Shown: one piece after another, positions 27,563 through 37,910 of the stretch
Layout: each line of letters begins with the position of its first letter
Position numbering within the stretch: the first letter of the stretch is position 1
Source of the DNA: an uncultured Methylophilaceae bacterium
Lineage (GTDB): Bacteria > Pseudomonadota > Gammaproteobacteria > Burkholderiales > Methylophilaceae
DNA: 40,575 nt
Direction of reading: 5' to 3'
Assembly (NCBI GenBank): GCA_903870995.1
Contig: CAIQFD010000018.1
Span: 1 to 40,575, forward strand
Made by a program: the position numbers and the translations under genes
The notes under the pieces: model-generated
What the model was told of the DNA's origin: nothing
The model's input: only the letters and a program-made list of their open reading frames with translations
Database searches by the model: none

Positions 27563-29803
27563 TTACTCAGCTACACAATCCACATAGTACATTGCTTTGC
27601 CATCGACCACTTGTTTAACTAAACCATGAACATCCGTCTCAAAGCCAGGGAAGCGTTCATTAAACTCTCGGGCAAATTTTAAATAGTTGACGATGATCGC
27701 GTTGAACTGCTCGCCAGGAATCAATAGCGGAATGCCTGGAGGGTAAGGTGTGAGTAGTACCGCAGTAATGCGACCTTCTAGCTCATCGATTAACACACGG
27801 TCAATTTCACGGTGCGCCATTTTCGCAAATGCATCAGTCGGTTTCATGGCAGGTACCATGTTAGATAGGTACATTTCAGTGGTTAAGCGCGCGACATCAT
27901 TCTTTTTATAGATTTCGTGAATTTGAGTACACAAGTCCTTTAAGCCAGTGCGCTCATAGCGTGGGTATTTTGCCGCAAATTCAGGCAGAACCTTCCATAG
28001 TGGTTGATTCTTGTCGTAATCGTCTTTGAATTGTTGAAGTGCAGCCACCATGGTGTTCCAGCGGCCTTTAGTGATGCCGATGGTGAACATAATGAAGAAT
28101 GAATATAAGCCAGTTTTTTCAACAATCACGCCATGCTCAGCCAAGTATTTCGTGACAATTGCGGCTGGAATGCCGAACTCATCAGAGAAGTCGCCATCAA
28201 CGTCCAAGCCAGGGGTAATAATGGTTGCTTTAATTGGGTCAAGCATATTAAAGCCTTCGGCAAGATTGCCAAAACCATGCCAGCGCTCATTGGCTTTAAG
28301 CATCCAAGCTTCGCGCTCTTCGATCCCTTCTTCTGAAAGGTCGTTAGGCCCCCAAACTTTAAACCACCAGTCTGCGCCCCATTCTTCATCAACTTTGCGC
28401 ATCGCGCGACGGAAGTCTAGCGCTTCCATAATCGATTCTTCAACCAACACCGTTCCACCAGGCGCTTCCATCATGGCAGCAGCAACGTCACAGCTGGCAA
28501 TAATTGAATATTGCGGGCTAGTTGATGTGTGCATCAAGTAAGCTTCGTTGAATACATCACGGTCCAGTTGAATACCGTCTGCATCTTGCACTAAGATTTG
28601 AGAGGCTTGGCTCAGACCCGCTAATAATTTATGGGTTGATTGCGTTGAGAAAATCATCGACTCTTTGCAACGTGGGCGATCAGCGCCGATTGCGTGGTAA
28701 TCACCATAGAAATCGTGGAATGTCGCATGTGGCAACCAAGCTTCATCGAAATGTAGCGTATCAATCTTGCCATCTAACATCTCTTTAATTTCTTCAACGT
28801 TATAGAGCACGCCATCGTAAGTCGATTGCGTAATCGTTAATACGCGTGGTTTAGCATTTTTGTCGGTCGCAAATGGGTTAGCTTCAATTTTTTTCTTGAT
28901 GTTTTCCCATTCAAACTCTGCTTTTGGAATCGGGCCGATAATGCCGAAATGATTACGTGTCGGCATTAAAAATACTGGGATTGCACCTGTCATAATAATC
29001 GAGTGCAATACTGATTTGTGGCAGTTGCGGTCGACTACGACAATGTCACCTGGAGCAACGGTTGAGTTCCAAACAATCTTATTCGATGTAGATGTCCCAT
29101 TGGTGACAAAGTACAAGTGGTCGCAGTTGTATATGCGAGCTGCATTTCGCTCTGACGCAGCTACAGGGCCTGTGTGATCCAGCAACTGACCAAGTTCGTC
29201 CACGGCATTACAAACGTCCGCACGCAGCATATTTTCACCAAAGAATTGGTGGAACATTTGACCAACGGGTGACTTTAAGAATGCAACACCACCAGAGTGT
29301 CCAGGACAGTGCCATGAGTAAGAGCCATCAGCCGCATAATGCGTTAAGGCTTTAAAGAATGGTGGTGGAAGGCTGTCTAAATAAGCTTTTGCTTCGCGAA
29401 TAATTAAGCGAGCTACAAACTCGGGCGTATCTTCATTCATGTGAATGAAGCCGTGTAATTCACGCAACACATCATTCGGAATATGACGTGAAGTGCGAGT
29501 TTCGCCATGTAAGAAGATAGGGATTTCTTCGTTGCGGTAACGGATTTCAGTCACAAATGTGCGTAACTGCTCAATCGCTTCTGGTTTTTCTTCTACGATT
29601 TCTTCATCATCAATCGACAAAATAAAGGCTGATGCACGACTTTGTTGTTGTGCAAAAGAGGTAAGGTCGCCGTAACTGGTTACGCCTAACACCTCAAAGC
29701 CTTCTTCTTCAATGGCTTTTGCAAGTACACGAATACCAAGACCTGAAGAATTTTCAGAGCGGAAATCTTCGTCGATGATGACGATAGGAAATCTAAATTT
29801 CAT
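27563..29803 (-). CDS. Orn/Lys/Arg decarboxylase (AdiA/LdcC-type)
   Basis: A 746-residue fold type I PLP decarboxylase with three parts: an N-terminal receiver-like wing domain (1-130, VIIDEDFRSENSSGLG), the core PLP domain and a C-terminal domain. K392 in STHKLLAG is the Schiff-base lysine, D353 in HFDEAW contacts the ring nitrogen, and CPGHSGGVAF (166-175) is conserved. The enzyme makes agmatine, cadaverine or putrescine; the exact amino acid cannot be told from sequence by eye. Betaproteobacteria often carry this gene next to dcd, as here (21 bases downstream of dcd), and it likely serves polyamine synthesis rather than acid resistance, since no antiporter gene adjoins. Confidence 0.92.
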   Translation of the reverse strand: MKFRFPIVIIDEDFRSENSSGLGIRVLAKAIEEEGFEVLGVTSYGDLTSFAQQQSRASAFILSIDDEEIVEEKPEAIEQLRTFVTEIRYRNEEIPIFLHGETRTSRHIPNDVLRELHGFIHMNEDTPEFVARLIIREAKAYLDSLPPPFFKALTHYAADGSYSWHCPGHSGGVAFLKSPVGQMFHQFFGENMLRADVCNAVDELGQLLDHTGPVAASERNAARIYNCDHLYFVTNGTSTSNKIVWNSTVAPGDIVVVDRNCHKSVLHSIIMTGAIPVFLMPTRNHFGIIGPIPKAEFEWENIKKKIEANPFATDKNAKPRVLTITQSTYDGVLYNVEEIKEMLDGKIDTLHFDEAWLPHATFHDFYGDYHAIGADRPRCKESMIFSTQSTHKLLAGLSQASQILVQDADGIQLDRDVFNEAYLMHTSTSPQYSIIASCDVAAAMMEAPGGTVLVEESIMEALDFRRAMRKVDEEWGADWWFKVWGPNDLSEEGIEEREAWMLKANERWHGFGNLAEGFNMLDPIKATIITPGLDVDGDFSDEFGIPAAIVTKYLAEHGVIVEKTGLYSFFIMFTIGITKGRWNTMVAALQQFKDDYDKNQPLWKVLPEFAAKYPRYERTGLKDLCTQIHEIYKKNDVARLTTEMYLSNMVPAMKPTDAFAKMAHREIDRVLIDELEGRITAVLLTPYPPGIPLLIPGEQFNAIIVNYLKFAREFNERFPGFETDVHGLVKQVVDGKAMYYVDCVAE

Positions 29804-29824
29804 TGAGTAGCCTTATTCTGATAC

Positions 29825-30400
29825 CTAGATTTTAGGAAGTGTCACACCGACTTGGCCTTGATACTTGCCGCCACGGTCTTTGTAGCTGGTTTCGCAAATA
29901 TCATCTTCATCTGCTTCAAAGAACAGCACTTGTGCGCAGCCTTCGTTCGCATAGATTTTAGCTGGAAGTGGTGTGGTGTTGCTAAACTCTAACGTGACGT
30001 AACCTTCCCATTCTGGTTCGAATGGCGTGACGTTGACGATAATGCCACAGCGTGCGTAAGTAGATTTGCCTAAGCAAACAGTCAGCACGTTACGAGGAAT
30101 TCGGAAGTATTCAACAGTACGAGCAAGCGCAAATGAGTTAGGTGGAATGATGCAGTAATCTGCATTCACTTCTACAAATGAATTTGGATCAAAATTTTTC
30201 GGATCAACGATAGTGCTGTTGATGTTAGTGAATAACTTAAATTCTTTTGAACAACGAATGTCGTAGCCGTAGCTTGAAGTGCCGTATGACACTAAACGTT
30301 CACCAGCTGCATTTGTTTTGACTTGCTTAGGCTCAAACGGCTCAATCATGCCGTGTTGTTCAGCCATGCGGCGTATCCACTTATCCGACTTAATGCTCAT
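29825..30400 (-). CDS. dcd: dCTP deaminase
   Basis: Deaminates dCTP to dUTP, feeding dUMP to thymidylate synthase. It has 191 residues. The catalytic E138 in GYVTLEFSN has the same number as in E. coli, and the substrate region [10 protein letters not shown] and the C-terminal [10 protein letters not shown] loop are complete. It is first of a two-gene minus-strand unit with the decarboxylase. A 112-base gap containing the zwf terminator separates it from zwf, so it probably has its own promoter. Confidence 0.97.
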   Translation of the reverse strand: MSIKSDKWIRRMAEQHGMIEPFEPKQVKTNAAGERLVSYGTSSYGYDIRCSKEFKLFTNINSTIVDPKNFDPNSFVEVNADYCIIPPNSFALARTVEYFRIPRNVLTVCLGKSTYARCGIIVNVTPFEPEWEGYVTLEFSNTTPLPAKIYANEGCAQVLFFEADEDDICETSYKDRGGKYQGQVGVTLPKI

Positions 30401-30442
30401 TTTTCACTCAACCATTCATTAAAAAAACAAAAATAACAAAAT

Positions 30443-30493
30443 TAAAATGCCCACGCATTATGCCATTTTACTGGCAATTCGCGCAGGCATTTT
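30443..30493 (-). terminator. Terminator after zwf
   Basis: On the minus strand AAAATGCC pairs with GGCATTTT, extended by a GC-rich section with two G-T pairs and an inner TGCCA / TGGCA hairpin, followed by TTAATTTTG. It lies 20 bases after the zwf stop. Confidence 0.55.
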
Positions 30494-30512
30494 GTGATAG
30501 CTACAACCTGGC

Positions 30513-32021
30513 TTAGTGCTCGTCGCCACCTAGTTCAATGCTGTAACGCCAGAACTGATCTTCGGCTTCAAAAATCACACTAGATGCCTCTGGGTCACGG
30601 TCGCCCGCACGGTATTGATGTAAAGGTGTTTTGTCCTTAGCCCAAGCATTCACAATTTGGTCAACTAAGCGCCATTGTGCTTCGACTTCGCTGATGTGTA
30701 GGTATTGTGAAGGATCACCTTCCATCAAGTTCAACATTAGAGTTTCGTATGAGTCGATCGTTTCGTCACCTTGTTGGCGTTGTGGACCATCAATGCTCAT
30801 CGTGCGTGTTGCGATATCAAGGCCAGGAATCTTAGACTCCATCTCAATTTTTACACATTCACGTGGTTGAATATTAATGATGAGCCAGTTGTGATGTTGG
30901 CCTTCTTTCAATTCCATTGGGGATTGTTTAAAGCGAATCGCAATCGCCGTATTGCCTTCGTGCATACGTTTACCTGTGCGAACGTAGAATGGCACACCTT
31001 TCCAGCGTGGATTGTCGATAAACAACTTAACCGCAGCGTATGTTTCTGTAAAGCTTGTTTCTCCAAGGCCATCACGTTTCACTTCTTCTAAGTAACCAGG
31101 TACATTTTCGCCATGACCATCACCTACGCAAACACGGCCTGAGGCATATTGCGCACGGAATACTTGTTTGTTGAAATTGTTTAAGTCGATTGGACGAATA
31201 GATTCCAATACTTTGATTTTTTCAGCACGAATGCTGTCTGGGCTCAGGTCTTTTGGTTTTTCCATCGCCACTAGGGCCAATGTTTGTAGCAAATGACTTT
31301 GGAACATATCACGAAGGGCGCCAGTAGCATCGTAAAACGTTGTACGTTCGCCAACGCCTAAGGTTTCATTATTGGTGATTTGGACATGGTCGATGTGACC
31401 GTTATTCCAAAGTGGCTCAAAAATCGCATTAGTGAAACGCGTGAGCATAATATTTTGAATCGCCGATTTACCTAGGTAATGATCGATACGGTAGATTTGA
31501 CTTTCTTTTAAGTGTTTGGTGATTTTTGATTGCAAGTCTTGTGCGCTTGCTAAGTCAGTACCAAATGGTTTTTCAATCAACACACGGCGCCAATACTTAC
31601 TCTCGTCTAACAAGCCAACACCTGATAGTTGCTCAACCACTGGTGCAAAGTCTGTAGGGCGTACTGATAGGAAGTACGCTAAGTTTTGAGGAAATACTTT
31701 CTCATCACTAAGTCTATCGCGCATTTTTTCGAAAGCATTAGGATCAGTAGGTGGGTTAGCGTGGTAATGATTGCGTCCGAGAAAACGCTCAAACACTTGC
31801 TTGTCGTAACCGCTCTTAAATTTAGCGTCTAACATCCCTTTAATTTCTTTGTGCCAATCTTCTTGAGAGACGTCACCGCGACCCACAGACAAAATCGCCA
31901 TGTGATCTGGCAAACGGCAAGCAGCATCCAAACGGAAAAGGCCTGGAATTAACTTCAGGCGAGAAAGGTTTCCGCTAGCGCCAAATAAGACAAGGGTACA
32001 AGGATCGATTTGTTTGCTCAT
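30513..32021 (-). CDS. zwf: Glucose-6-phosphate 1-dehydrogenase
   Basis: Oxidises glucose 6-phosphate to 6-phosphogluconolactone with NAD(P)+. It has 502 residues. The coenzyme motif GASGNLS is at 14-20, EKPFG at 150-154, and the active-site peptide RIDHYLGK (178-185) has catalytic H181. In obligate methylotrophs this enzyme starts the dissimilatory RuMP cycle, with the pentose returned to formaldehyde fixation. It lies 87 bases downstream of gnd on the same strand, with an intervening hairpin, and opposite pgl. NAD versus NADP preference cannot be decided here. Confidence 0.97.
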   Translation of the reverse strand: MSKQIDPCTLVLFGASGNLSRLKLIPGLFRLDAACRLPDHMAILSVGRGDVSQEDWHKEIKGMLDAKFKSGYDKQVFERFLGRNHYHANPPTDPNAFEKMRDRLSDEKVFPQNLAYFLSVRPTDFAPVVEQLSGVGLLDESKYWRRVLIEKPFGTDLASAQDLQSKITKHLKESQIYRIDHYLGKSAIQNIMLTRFTNAIFEPLWNNGHIDHVQITNNETLGVGERTTFYDATGALRDMFQSHLLQTLALVAMEKPKDLSPDSIRAEKIKVLESIRPIDLNNFNKQVFRAQYASGRVCVGDGHGENVPGYLEEVKRDGLGETSFTETYAAVKLFIDNPRWKGVPFYVRTGKRMHEGNTAIAIRFKQSPMELKEGQHHNWLIINIQPRECVKIEMESKIPGLDIATRTMSIDGPQRQQGDETIDSYETLMLNLMEGDPSQYLHISEVEAQWRLVDQIVNAWAKDKTPLHQYRAGDRDPEASSVIFEAEDQFWRYSIELGGDEH

Positions 32022-32055
32022 TACTTCAATTTTCCTAAAGTTTCGGGGTTAATAA

Positions 32056-32077
32056 GCGGCCAATCAATCATGGCCGC
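32056..32077 (-). terminator. Hairpin between gnd and zwf
   Basis: GCGGCCA / TGGCCGC with an 8-base loop, followed on the minus strand by TTATTAA rather than a clean T-run. Probably a weak terminator or processing hairpin that lowers zwf read-through. Confidence 0.4.
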
Positions 32078-32108
32078 GATGAGTTTTTAGTCTTTGATTT
32101 TATAAAGC

Positions 32109-33032
32109 TTAGTCGTTAACTGACTTGATGAAATGGCCACCAAAGCCATTGCGCATCATGGATAGCAATTTGTAGCTATAGCCAGTTGCATCTTGGCTTC
32201 TAAAACGGGCTTGCAGAGCAAGCGTTAGAACAGGCGCAGCAACACCTTGCTCAACAGATTCCATCACTGTCCAACGACCTTCGCCAGAGTCGGCTACGTA
32301 AGGGGCAACAGCAGATAACTCTTGGTCTTCTTTTAGTGCATCGGCAGTTAAATCCAGCAACCAGCTACGTACCACCGAGCCATGACGCCATAATTCAGTG
32401 ATCTGGGCTAAGTCTAAATTAAAATCTGTTTTGCCTTTTAATAAATCTAAGCCTTCAGCCATGGCTTGCATCATGCCGTATTCGATACCGTTATGTATCA
32501 TCTTGGTAAAGTGACCTGCGCCGATTGGCCCAACGTGCGCCCAGCCATTTTCTTTTGAAGGTGCAAGTGCAATAAGGATAGGTTCAACTGCTTTTGCAAT
32601 TTCAGGGGTGGCGCCTACCATTAAACAGTAGCCGTTCTCCAAGCCCCAAATACCGCCGGATGTACCTGCATCCATAAAGCCGATGCCACGTTCCGCAAGC
32701 CAAGCACCACGACGTTGGCTGTCTTTATAGTTTGAATTGCCGCCATCAATAATGATGTCGCCTTTAGAAAGCATGTGGGCAAGATTTTGAATTTGAATTT
32801 CTGTAGGTTCACCGCTTGGTAACATCAGCCAAACAATACGTTTTTCACCTGACTCACCTAGTTTTGAAACTGCATCAGGAACTGAACTAGCGGCAACCAT
32901 GCCTTCGGCTTCAACTAATTTAGTGACAACTTCCACACTTCTGTCATAGCCAACCACTTCGATACCACTGCGTAGCAAGCGTGTGGTCATGTTGCCACCC
33001 ATCTTGCCTAAACCGATCATTGCAAGTTTCAT
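32109..33032 (-). CDS. gnd: 6-phosphogluconate dehydrogenase, short NAD-type
   Basis: Oxidatively decarboxylates 6-phosphogluconate to ribulose 5-phosphate, the acceptor of formaldehyde fixation. At 307 residues it is the short class (YqeC/GndA-like) rather than the enzyme of about 470 residues found in enterics. GLGKMG (8-13) binds the coenzyme. D30 at the end of strand two (VVGYDRS) suggests NAD+ preference over NADP+. DGGNSNYKDS, TSGGIWGLENG and the catalytic K177/N181/E184 in FTKMIHNGIEYG are intact. The ribosome site is AAGGA. It diverges from pgl across 105 bases, so the two share a control region. Confidence 0.95.
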   Translation of the reverse strand: MKLAMIGLGKMGGNMTTRLLRSGIEVVGYDRSVEVVTKLVEAEGMVAASSVPDAVSKLGESGEKRIVWLMLPSGEPTEIQIQNLAHMLSKGDIIIDGGNSNYKDSQRRGAWLAERGIGFMDAGTSGGIWGLENGYCLMVGATPEIAKAVEPILIALAPSKENGWAHVGPIGAGHFTKMIHNGIEYGMMQAMAEGLDLLKGKTDFNLDLAQITELWRHGSVVRSWLLDLTADALKEDQELSAVAPYVADSGEGRWTVMESVEQGVAAPVLTLALQARFRSQDATGYSYKLLSMMRNGFGGHFIKSVND

Positions 33033-33093
33033 TGTTTTTCCTTGATTAGGATATAGTCTGCCGTCGTCCTTTTGGGTAAGATGGCGGGCTAAA

Positions 33094-33124
33094 TTGATTC
33101 ATTGAATTAGTACGCAATTATAAC
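33094..33124 (+). promoter_or_regulatory. Possible pgl promoter in the gnd-pgl divergent region
   Basis: TTGATT (33094-33099) and TATAAC (33119-33124), 19-base spacer, which is longer than ideal. It would give a very short leader before the ATG at 33138. Confidence 0.3.
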
Positions 33125-33137
33125 GTGAAGGCTTTGC

Positions 33138-33842
33138 ATGATGCAAAACACAAACCAAGAAAAATCTAGCCAAATCAGCCGTTGGCACAATTTTGAAACA
33201 CAAGATGCGATTAACCAAGCAACATTAAACAGAATCTTGGAGGCAGCTAAGGATGCGATTGCTAGCCGTGGTCGTTTCTCTATCGTTTTAGCAGGCGGTT
33301 CAACGCCAAAGAGCGTTTATGCTTTACTCAAAAATGCCCAAGCAGACTGGGCTCATTGGCATGTTTATCATAACGATGACCGTTGCTTGCCAGTGGATAA
33401 TTCTGAACGCAACAGTTTGATGGCCCGCACTACATGGCTCAATCATGTGGCAATTCCAGCTAATCAAATTCATGATATCCCAGCAGAGCTGGGCAATATT
33501 GAAGGTGCTAAAGCCTACGCCCAAACATTGGCTGGTGTGCCAGAGTTTGATTTGGTGCTGTTAGGCTTGGGTGAAGATGGTCATACGGCCAGCTTATTTC
33601 CTAACCAAGCAGTCGATAATTCGGCCGATGCAGTGCCTGTGTTTGATGCGCCCAAGCCCCCCGCAGATCGTATTACTGTTAGTCAGCAACGATTGAGCAA
33701 TACACGAGAAGTAATTTTCTTGGTGACGGGTGCAGGCAAGCAGGACGCTGTCAATCATTGGCGCAATGGCGTTGCGATTCCTGCAACGTTGATTCAGCCA
33801 AAAAATGGTGTAGATGTTTATTGCTACGGCGTTAAGTTTTAA
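33138..33842 (+). CDS. pgl: 6-phosphogluconolactonase
   Basis: Hydrolyses 6-phosphogluconolactone, the product of Zwf, to 6-phosphogluconate, the substrate of Gnd. It has 234 residues and the sugar isomerase-like (NagB/DevB) fold. Phosphate-binding AGGSTPKS is at 52-59 and the catalytic segment GLGEDGHTASLFP has H149. It is transcribed alone, divergent from gnd, and ends at a strong hairpin shared with apbC. A second Met at position 2 is an alternative start. Confidence 0.95.
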   Translation: MMQNTNQEKSSQISRWHNFETQDAINQATLNRILEAAKDAIASRGRFSIVLAGGSTPKSVYALLKNAQADWAHWHVYHNDDRCLPVDNSERNSLMARTTWLNHVAIPANQIHDIPAELGNIEGAKAYAQTLAGVPEFDLVLLGLGEDGHTASLFPNQAVDNSADAVPVFDAPKPPADRITVSQQRLSNTREVIFLVTGAGKQDAVNHWRNGVAIPATLIQPKNGVDVYCYGVKF

Positions 33843-33860
33843 GCAAAAAAACATCCAAAC

Positions 33861-33890
33861 AAAAAAGCCCCAAATTTTTGGGGCTTTTTT
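33861..33890. terminator. Bidirectional terminator between pgl and apbC
   Basis: AAAAAAGCCCC and GGGGCTTTTTT form a perfect stem around an AT loop, with T-runs in both directions. Confidence 0.9.
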
Positions 33891-33893
33891 TAC

Positions 33894-34982
33894 TTAAGTG
33901 TTTTGAATCACAATATTTGGAAATTTACTGCTGTGATCTAGGGCGAGTTGAGATAGTTTGGAGGCTGTCTTTCTGGCGATTTGTTTGTAAATGCCAGCGA
34001 TTTGACTATTCGGTTCGCTAATCACGGTTGGTTTGCCGCCGTCTGATTGCTCACGAATTCTAATGTCGAGAGGCAAGCTGCCGAGCAAGTCCACGTTGTA
34101 GTCTTTACACATTGCCTCGCCACCACCTGCGCCAAAAATATGTTCTTCATGGCCACATTTTGAGCAGATATGCGTGCTCATATTTTCAACGATGCCTAAA
34201 ATAGGAATCCCTACTTTTTCAAACATTTTGAGGCCTTTGCGTGCATCCAATAAGGCAATGTCTTGAGGTGTCGTCACAATAATCGCGCCTGTTACTGGTA
34301 CTTTTTGTGACAAAGTGAGTTGGATATCTCCAGTACCCGGCGGTAAGTCGATAATTAAATAATCTAAATCTTTCCACCGTGTGTCGCGTAACAGTTGCTC
34401 TAATGCGCCTGTGACCATTGGGCCGCGCCATACCATAGGCGTGTCAACGTCAACCAAGAAGCCTATCGACATCGCCTGTATGCCGTGGGCTTGCATAGGC
34501 TCTATGCTTTTGCCATCCGCGCTGTCTGGTCTGCCTGAAATGCCCAACATTTGTGGTTGGCTAGGGCCGTAAATGTCAGCATCTAAAATACCCACATTAG
34601 CGCCTTCTTCAGCAAGGGCTAAAGCAATATTCACCGCAGTGGTTGATTTGCCGACGCCACCTTTGCCTGACGCTACGGCGATGATGTTTTTTACATTTGG
34701 AATAAGGGGTACGCCTCGTTGCGCGCTGTGCGGAACAATTCGGCTGCCGATATTGACAGTGATCTTGCCGATGCTCGCAATCGTCGCTAATTTGTTTTCA
34801 ACGAGTGCTTTTAATTCGGCAAGTACGCTTTTTGCAGGATAACCAAGCACGATATCTACTGACACGTCACTGCCGTTAATTTGAATATTCTTTGCAGATT
34901 TACTGCTTACAAAGTCAGCGTCAGTGTTTGGGTCTACCAATGTTTTAAGCGTATTTTGAACGTCTAATTCCGAAATTGCCAT
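33894..34982 (-). CDS. apbC: Iron-sulfur cluster carrier ATPase ApbC/Mrp
   Basis: A P-loop NTPase that carries [4Fe-4S] clusters to target enzymes. It has 362 residues: an N-terminal MIP18/DUF59 domain (about 4-80), then the deviant Walker A GKGGVGKS (106-113), DADIYGPSQP, and LPPGTGD. The dimer-bridging cluster ligands are C273 and C276 in CSKCG. A ribosome site AAGGA precedes the ATG. It diverges from metG across 118 bases, an arrangement shared by many proteobacteria. Confidence 0.95.
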   Translation of the reverse strand: MAISELDVQNTLKTLVDPNTDADFVSSKSAKNIQINGSDVSVDIVLGYPAKSVLAELKALVENKLATIASIGKITVNIGSRIVPHSAQRGVPLIPNVKNIIAVASGKGGVGKSTTAVNIALALAEEGANVGILDADIYGPSQPQMLGISGRPDSADGKSIEPMQAHGIQAMSIGFLVDVDTPMVWRGPMVTGALEQLLRDTRWKDLDYLIIDLPPGTGDIQLTLSQKVPVTGAIIVTTPQDIALLDARKGLKMFEKVGIPILGIVENMSTHICSKCGHEEHIFGAGGGEAMCKDYNVDLLGSLPLDIRIREQSDGGKPTVISEPNSQIAGIYKQIARKTASKLSQLALDHSSKFPNIVIQNT

Positions 34983-35100
34983 TTGCTTTTCCTTGCAATA
35001 ATTCTTGAGTAAAAGATTAAGGTAATTTTAACGCATGTGAAAGCGCCCGTCATTTGTTAAAATGGGTGTATTCGAATAATTTATACATAGATTGAAATTC

Positions 35101-37149
35101 ATGAGCCGTAAAATTCTGGTCACCTCTGCACTTCCTTATGCCAATGGCAGTATTCATCTAGGCCATTTGGTTGAGTATATTCAAACCGATATTTGGGTGC
35201 GCTTTCAGAAGATGCAAGGTAATACAGTGCATTACGTGTGTGCCGATGACACGCACGGCACCCCGATTATGTTGCGCGCTGAAAAAGAGGGCATTACACC
35301 AGAAGCTTTGATTGCTAAGGTGCATACAGAACATTTCGCAGACTTTTCAGAATTCTTAGTTGAGTTTGATAATTACTACTCAACCAACTCGCCAGAAAAT
35401 AAAGAGCTCGCAAGCGGTATCTATAAAGCGCTTAAAGCCAATGGCAAGATTGCGACCAAAACCATTGAACAGTTTTATGACCCAGTTAAAAACATGTTCT
35501 TGCCAGACCGTTTTATTAAAGGCGAGTGTCCTAAGTGTCATGCGAAAGATCAATACGGTGATTCATGTGAGGTCTGCGGCGCCACTTACAACCCAACTGA
35601 ACTGATTAACCCTTTCTCAGCAGTTTCTGGCGCGGCGCCTGTGCGTAAAGAAACGGAACATTATTTCTTCAAGCTATCAGAGTGTAGCGACTTCTTGCGG
35701 GGGTGGACGCGCTCCGGCACGCTTCAACAAGAGGCTGCCAACAAAATGAACGAGTGGATAGGCGAGGCGGGCGAGAATAAATTATCTGATTGGGATATTT
35801 CACGCGATGCACCATATTTTGGTTTTGAGATTCCTGATGCACCAGGTAAGTACTTCTATGTTTGGTTAGATGCGCCTATTGGTTATATGGCCAGCTTTAA
35901 GAATTTATGTGCTAAAAATGGCCTAGATTTTGATGAGTACTGGAAAGCGGATTCAACAACTGAGCTTTATCATTTTATTGGTAAAGATATTTTGTATTTC
36001 CATGCTTTATTCTGGCCTGCAACGCTTGAATATTCAGGCTATCGCAAACCAACGCAAGTGTTCTCTCATGGTTTCTTAACCGTGAACGGCGAAAAAATGT
36101 CCAAATCTCGCGGCACCTTTATTACTGCCCGCAGTTATTTAGATCACATCAAAAATCCTGAGTATTTACGTTATTACTATGCAGCTAAACTGAACGGTAG
36201 CATGGAGGATATTGATTTGAATTTGGAAGACTTTGTTGCGCGGGTAAATAGTGATTTGGTAGGTAAGTACATCAATATTGCGAGTCGTACGGCGGGTTTC
36301 ATCAATAAGCGTTTTGCAGGCAAGTTAGTCTCAGCCAAGAGTCATGTTGTTGTAGAGACGATCAAAGCGTCAGCGCCTGAAATTGCTAAAGCTTATGAAG
36401 CGCGTGATTACAGCCGTGCTTTGCGTGAAATTATGCGTTTGGCGGATTTGGCTAATGCTGATGTAGCAGAGGCTGCGCCTTGGGTCGTGGCTAAACAAGA
36501 GGGCGATGCAGCGCAAGCTAAATTACATGCAGATTGTTCAAGCGCGCTTGAAATGTTCCGTTTATTAACACTTTATTTAAAACCAGCTTTGCCTGATTTG
36601 GCAGGCAATATTGAGCAGTTCTTGAATATTGCCCCGCTTACATGGGCTAGCGTGAATGATTCATTTGCGGATGACCATGCGATTAATGAATACAACCATC
36701 TCATTACTAGAATAGACCCGAAACATATCGAAGCCATGACTGAAGCCAATAAAGAAACGTTACAACAATCCGTTGCGCCAACTGCTAAACCTGCGCCTGC
36801 AGTGTCTGAAAATGCTGGCGACTATATCTCGATTGATGATTTTACGAAGGTGGATTTGCGTATCGCGAAAATCGTGAATGCTGAGCATGTGGAGGGGGCT
36901 GAAAAGCTCTTGTGCTTGAGTTTAGATATCGGTGAAGAAAAACCACGCCAAGTATTTGCAGGGATTAAATCAGCTTACGACCCTGCGACATTGGTTGGCC
37001 GCTTGACGGTAATGGTGGCGAACCTTGCGCCGCGTAAGATGAAATTTGGGATGTCTGAAGGCATGGTGCTTGCTGCAAGTGATGAGCGCGGTGGTCCGTT
37101 CATCCTGTCACCAGATGCCGGAGCTGAAGCAGGAATGCGGGTGAAATAA
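35101..37149 (+). CDS. metG: Methionyl-tRNA synthetase
   Basis: Charges tRNA(Met). It has 682 residues from the ATG at 35101; a TTG at 35092 would add three residues and is less likely. HLGH (19-22) and KMSKS (332-336) are the class I signatures. A four-Cys zinc knuckle (C143, C146, C156, C159) lies in the connective peptide. The C-terminal region from about 580 is a Trbp111-type tRNA-binding domain ([21 protein letters not shown]) for dimerisation. No obvious ribosome site precedes either start. Confidence 0.97.
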   Translation: MSRKILVTSALPYANGSIHLGHLVEYIQTDIWVRFQKMQGNTVHYVCADDTHGTPIMLRAEKEGITPEALIAKVHTEHFADFSEFLVEFDNYYSTNSPENKELASGIYKALKANGKIATKTIEQFYDPVKNMFLPDRFIKGECPKCHAKDQYGDSCEVCGATYNPTELINPFSAVSGAAPVRKETEHYFFKLSECSDFLRGWTRSGTLQQEAANKMNEWIGEAGENKLSDWDISRDAPYFGFEIPDAPGKYFYVWLDAPIGYMASFKNLCAKNGLDFDEYWKADSTTELYHFIGKDILYFHALFWPATLEYSGYRKPTQVFSHGFLTVNGEKMSKSRGTFITARSYLDHIKNPEYLRYYYAAKLNGSMEDIDLNLEDFVARVNSDLVGKYINIASRTAGFINKRFAGKLVSAKSHVVVETIKASAPEIAKAYEARDYSRALREIMRLADLANADVAEAAPWVVAKQEGDAAQAKLHADCSSALEMFRLLTLYLKPALPDLAGNIEQFLNIAPLTWASVNDSFADDHAINEYNHLITRIDPKHIEAMTEANKETLQQSVAPTAKPAPAVSENAGDYISIDDFTKVDLRIAKIVNAEHVEGAEKLLCLSLDIGEEKPRQVFAGIKSAYDPATLVGRLTVMVANLAPRKMKFGMSEGMVLAASDERGGPFILSPDAGAEAGMRVK

Positions 37150-37165
37150 CTGCAAGTTCGTCACA

Positions 37166-37193
37166 GCAAATGCCCGCACCTGCGGGCATTTGC
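37166..37193. terminator. Convergent hairpin between metG and pyrF
   Basis: GCAAATGCCCGCA / TGCGGGCATTTGC is a 13-base perfect inverted repeat with almost no loop. It has no T-run, but its position between two converging genes suggests it ends or protects both messages. Confidence 0.6.
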
Positions 37194-37910
37194 TTATTGG
37201 CTTTTGGCCTCAAGTCCCTCATGTATTTTCGTAAGCGTTTCGAGTGGATTTTTAGATTGCGTAATCGGACGGCCAATTACTAAGTAGCTTGAACCTAGCG
37301 CCAATGCTTGGCTTGGCGTCACTACGCGAGATTGATCGTCAAGTGCTGCATCTGCGGGGCGGATGCCTGGGGTGACTAGACAAAATTCTTCACCTAATGA
37401 TTTTCTTAAGATGGGGGCCTCTTGTGCTGAGCACACAACGCCATCTAATCCTGATTTTTGCGTGAGACTGGCAAGGTTGAGTACCTGGTCTGCTACTGTG
37501 CCTGTCACGCCGACTTCACTCAGCATTTGTTGATTCATGCTGGTTAATACAGTCACAGCAATTAGAAGCGGATCTTGGCCTGATCGCTCAACCCCCTCTC
37601 GTGCCGCTTCCATCATGGCGGTTCCACCAGAAGCATGTACGTTAAGCATCCAGACCCCTAAGCGGCTTGCTGCCTCACATGCCTTGGCAACCGTTGTTGG
37701 AATGTCATGGAACTTGAGGTCTAAGAATACACTGTGACCGCCGGCTATTAAACGTTCAATGAGCTGAGGCCCTGCGGCCGTAAATAATTCCTTACCCACT
37801 TTAACGCGACAAATCTCAGGATTAAGTTGCTCAGCTAAATTGAGCGCGCTTTTAGCATCTGCATAGTCAAGTGCAACGACAATTCTTGGGGCTATATTTT
37901 TGTTTTTCAT
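37194..37910 (-). CDS. pyrF: Orotidine 5'-phosphate decarboxylase
   Basis: Converts OMP to UMP in pyrimidine synthesis. It has 238 residues and a TIM-barrel fold. The catalytic network is D64-x-K66-xx-D69 in [10 protein letters not shown], with D15 in VALDY and the phosphate-binding TPGIRP and GRPIT. It overlaps lapB by four bases, the usual lapB-pyrF coupling in proteobacteria. The start ATG at 37910 gives a normal N-terminus. Confidence 0.97.
   Translation of the reverse strand: MKNKNIAPRIVVALDYADAKSALNLAEQLNPEICRVKVGKELFTAAGPQLIERLIAGGHSVFLDLKFHDIPTTVAKACEAASRLGVWMLNVHASGGTAMMEAAREGVERSGQDPLLIAVTVLTSMNQQMLSEVGVTGTVADQVLNLASLTQKSGLDGVVCSAQEAPILRKSLGEEFCLVTPGIRPADAALDDQSRVVTPSQALALGSSYLVIGRPITQSKNPLETLTKIHEGLEAKSQ

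Noticed and set aside
28050-28541. 163-codon plus-strand open frame inside the decarboxylase gene
   Set aside because: It is antisense to a well-conserved coding region, with Ser/Pro-rich composition typical of the complementary frame, no ribosome site and no known domain.
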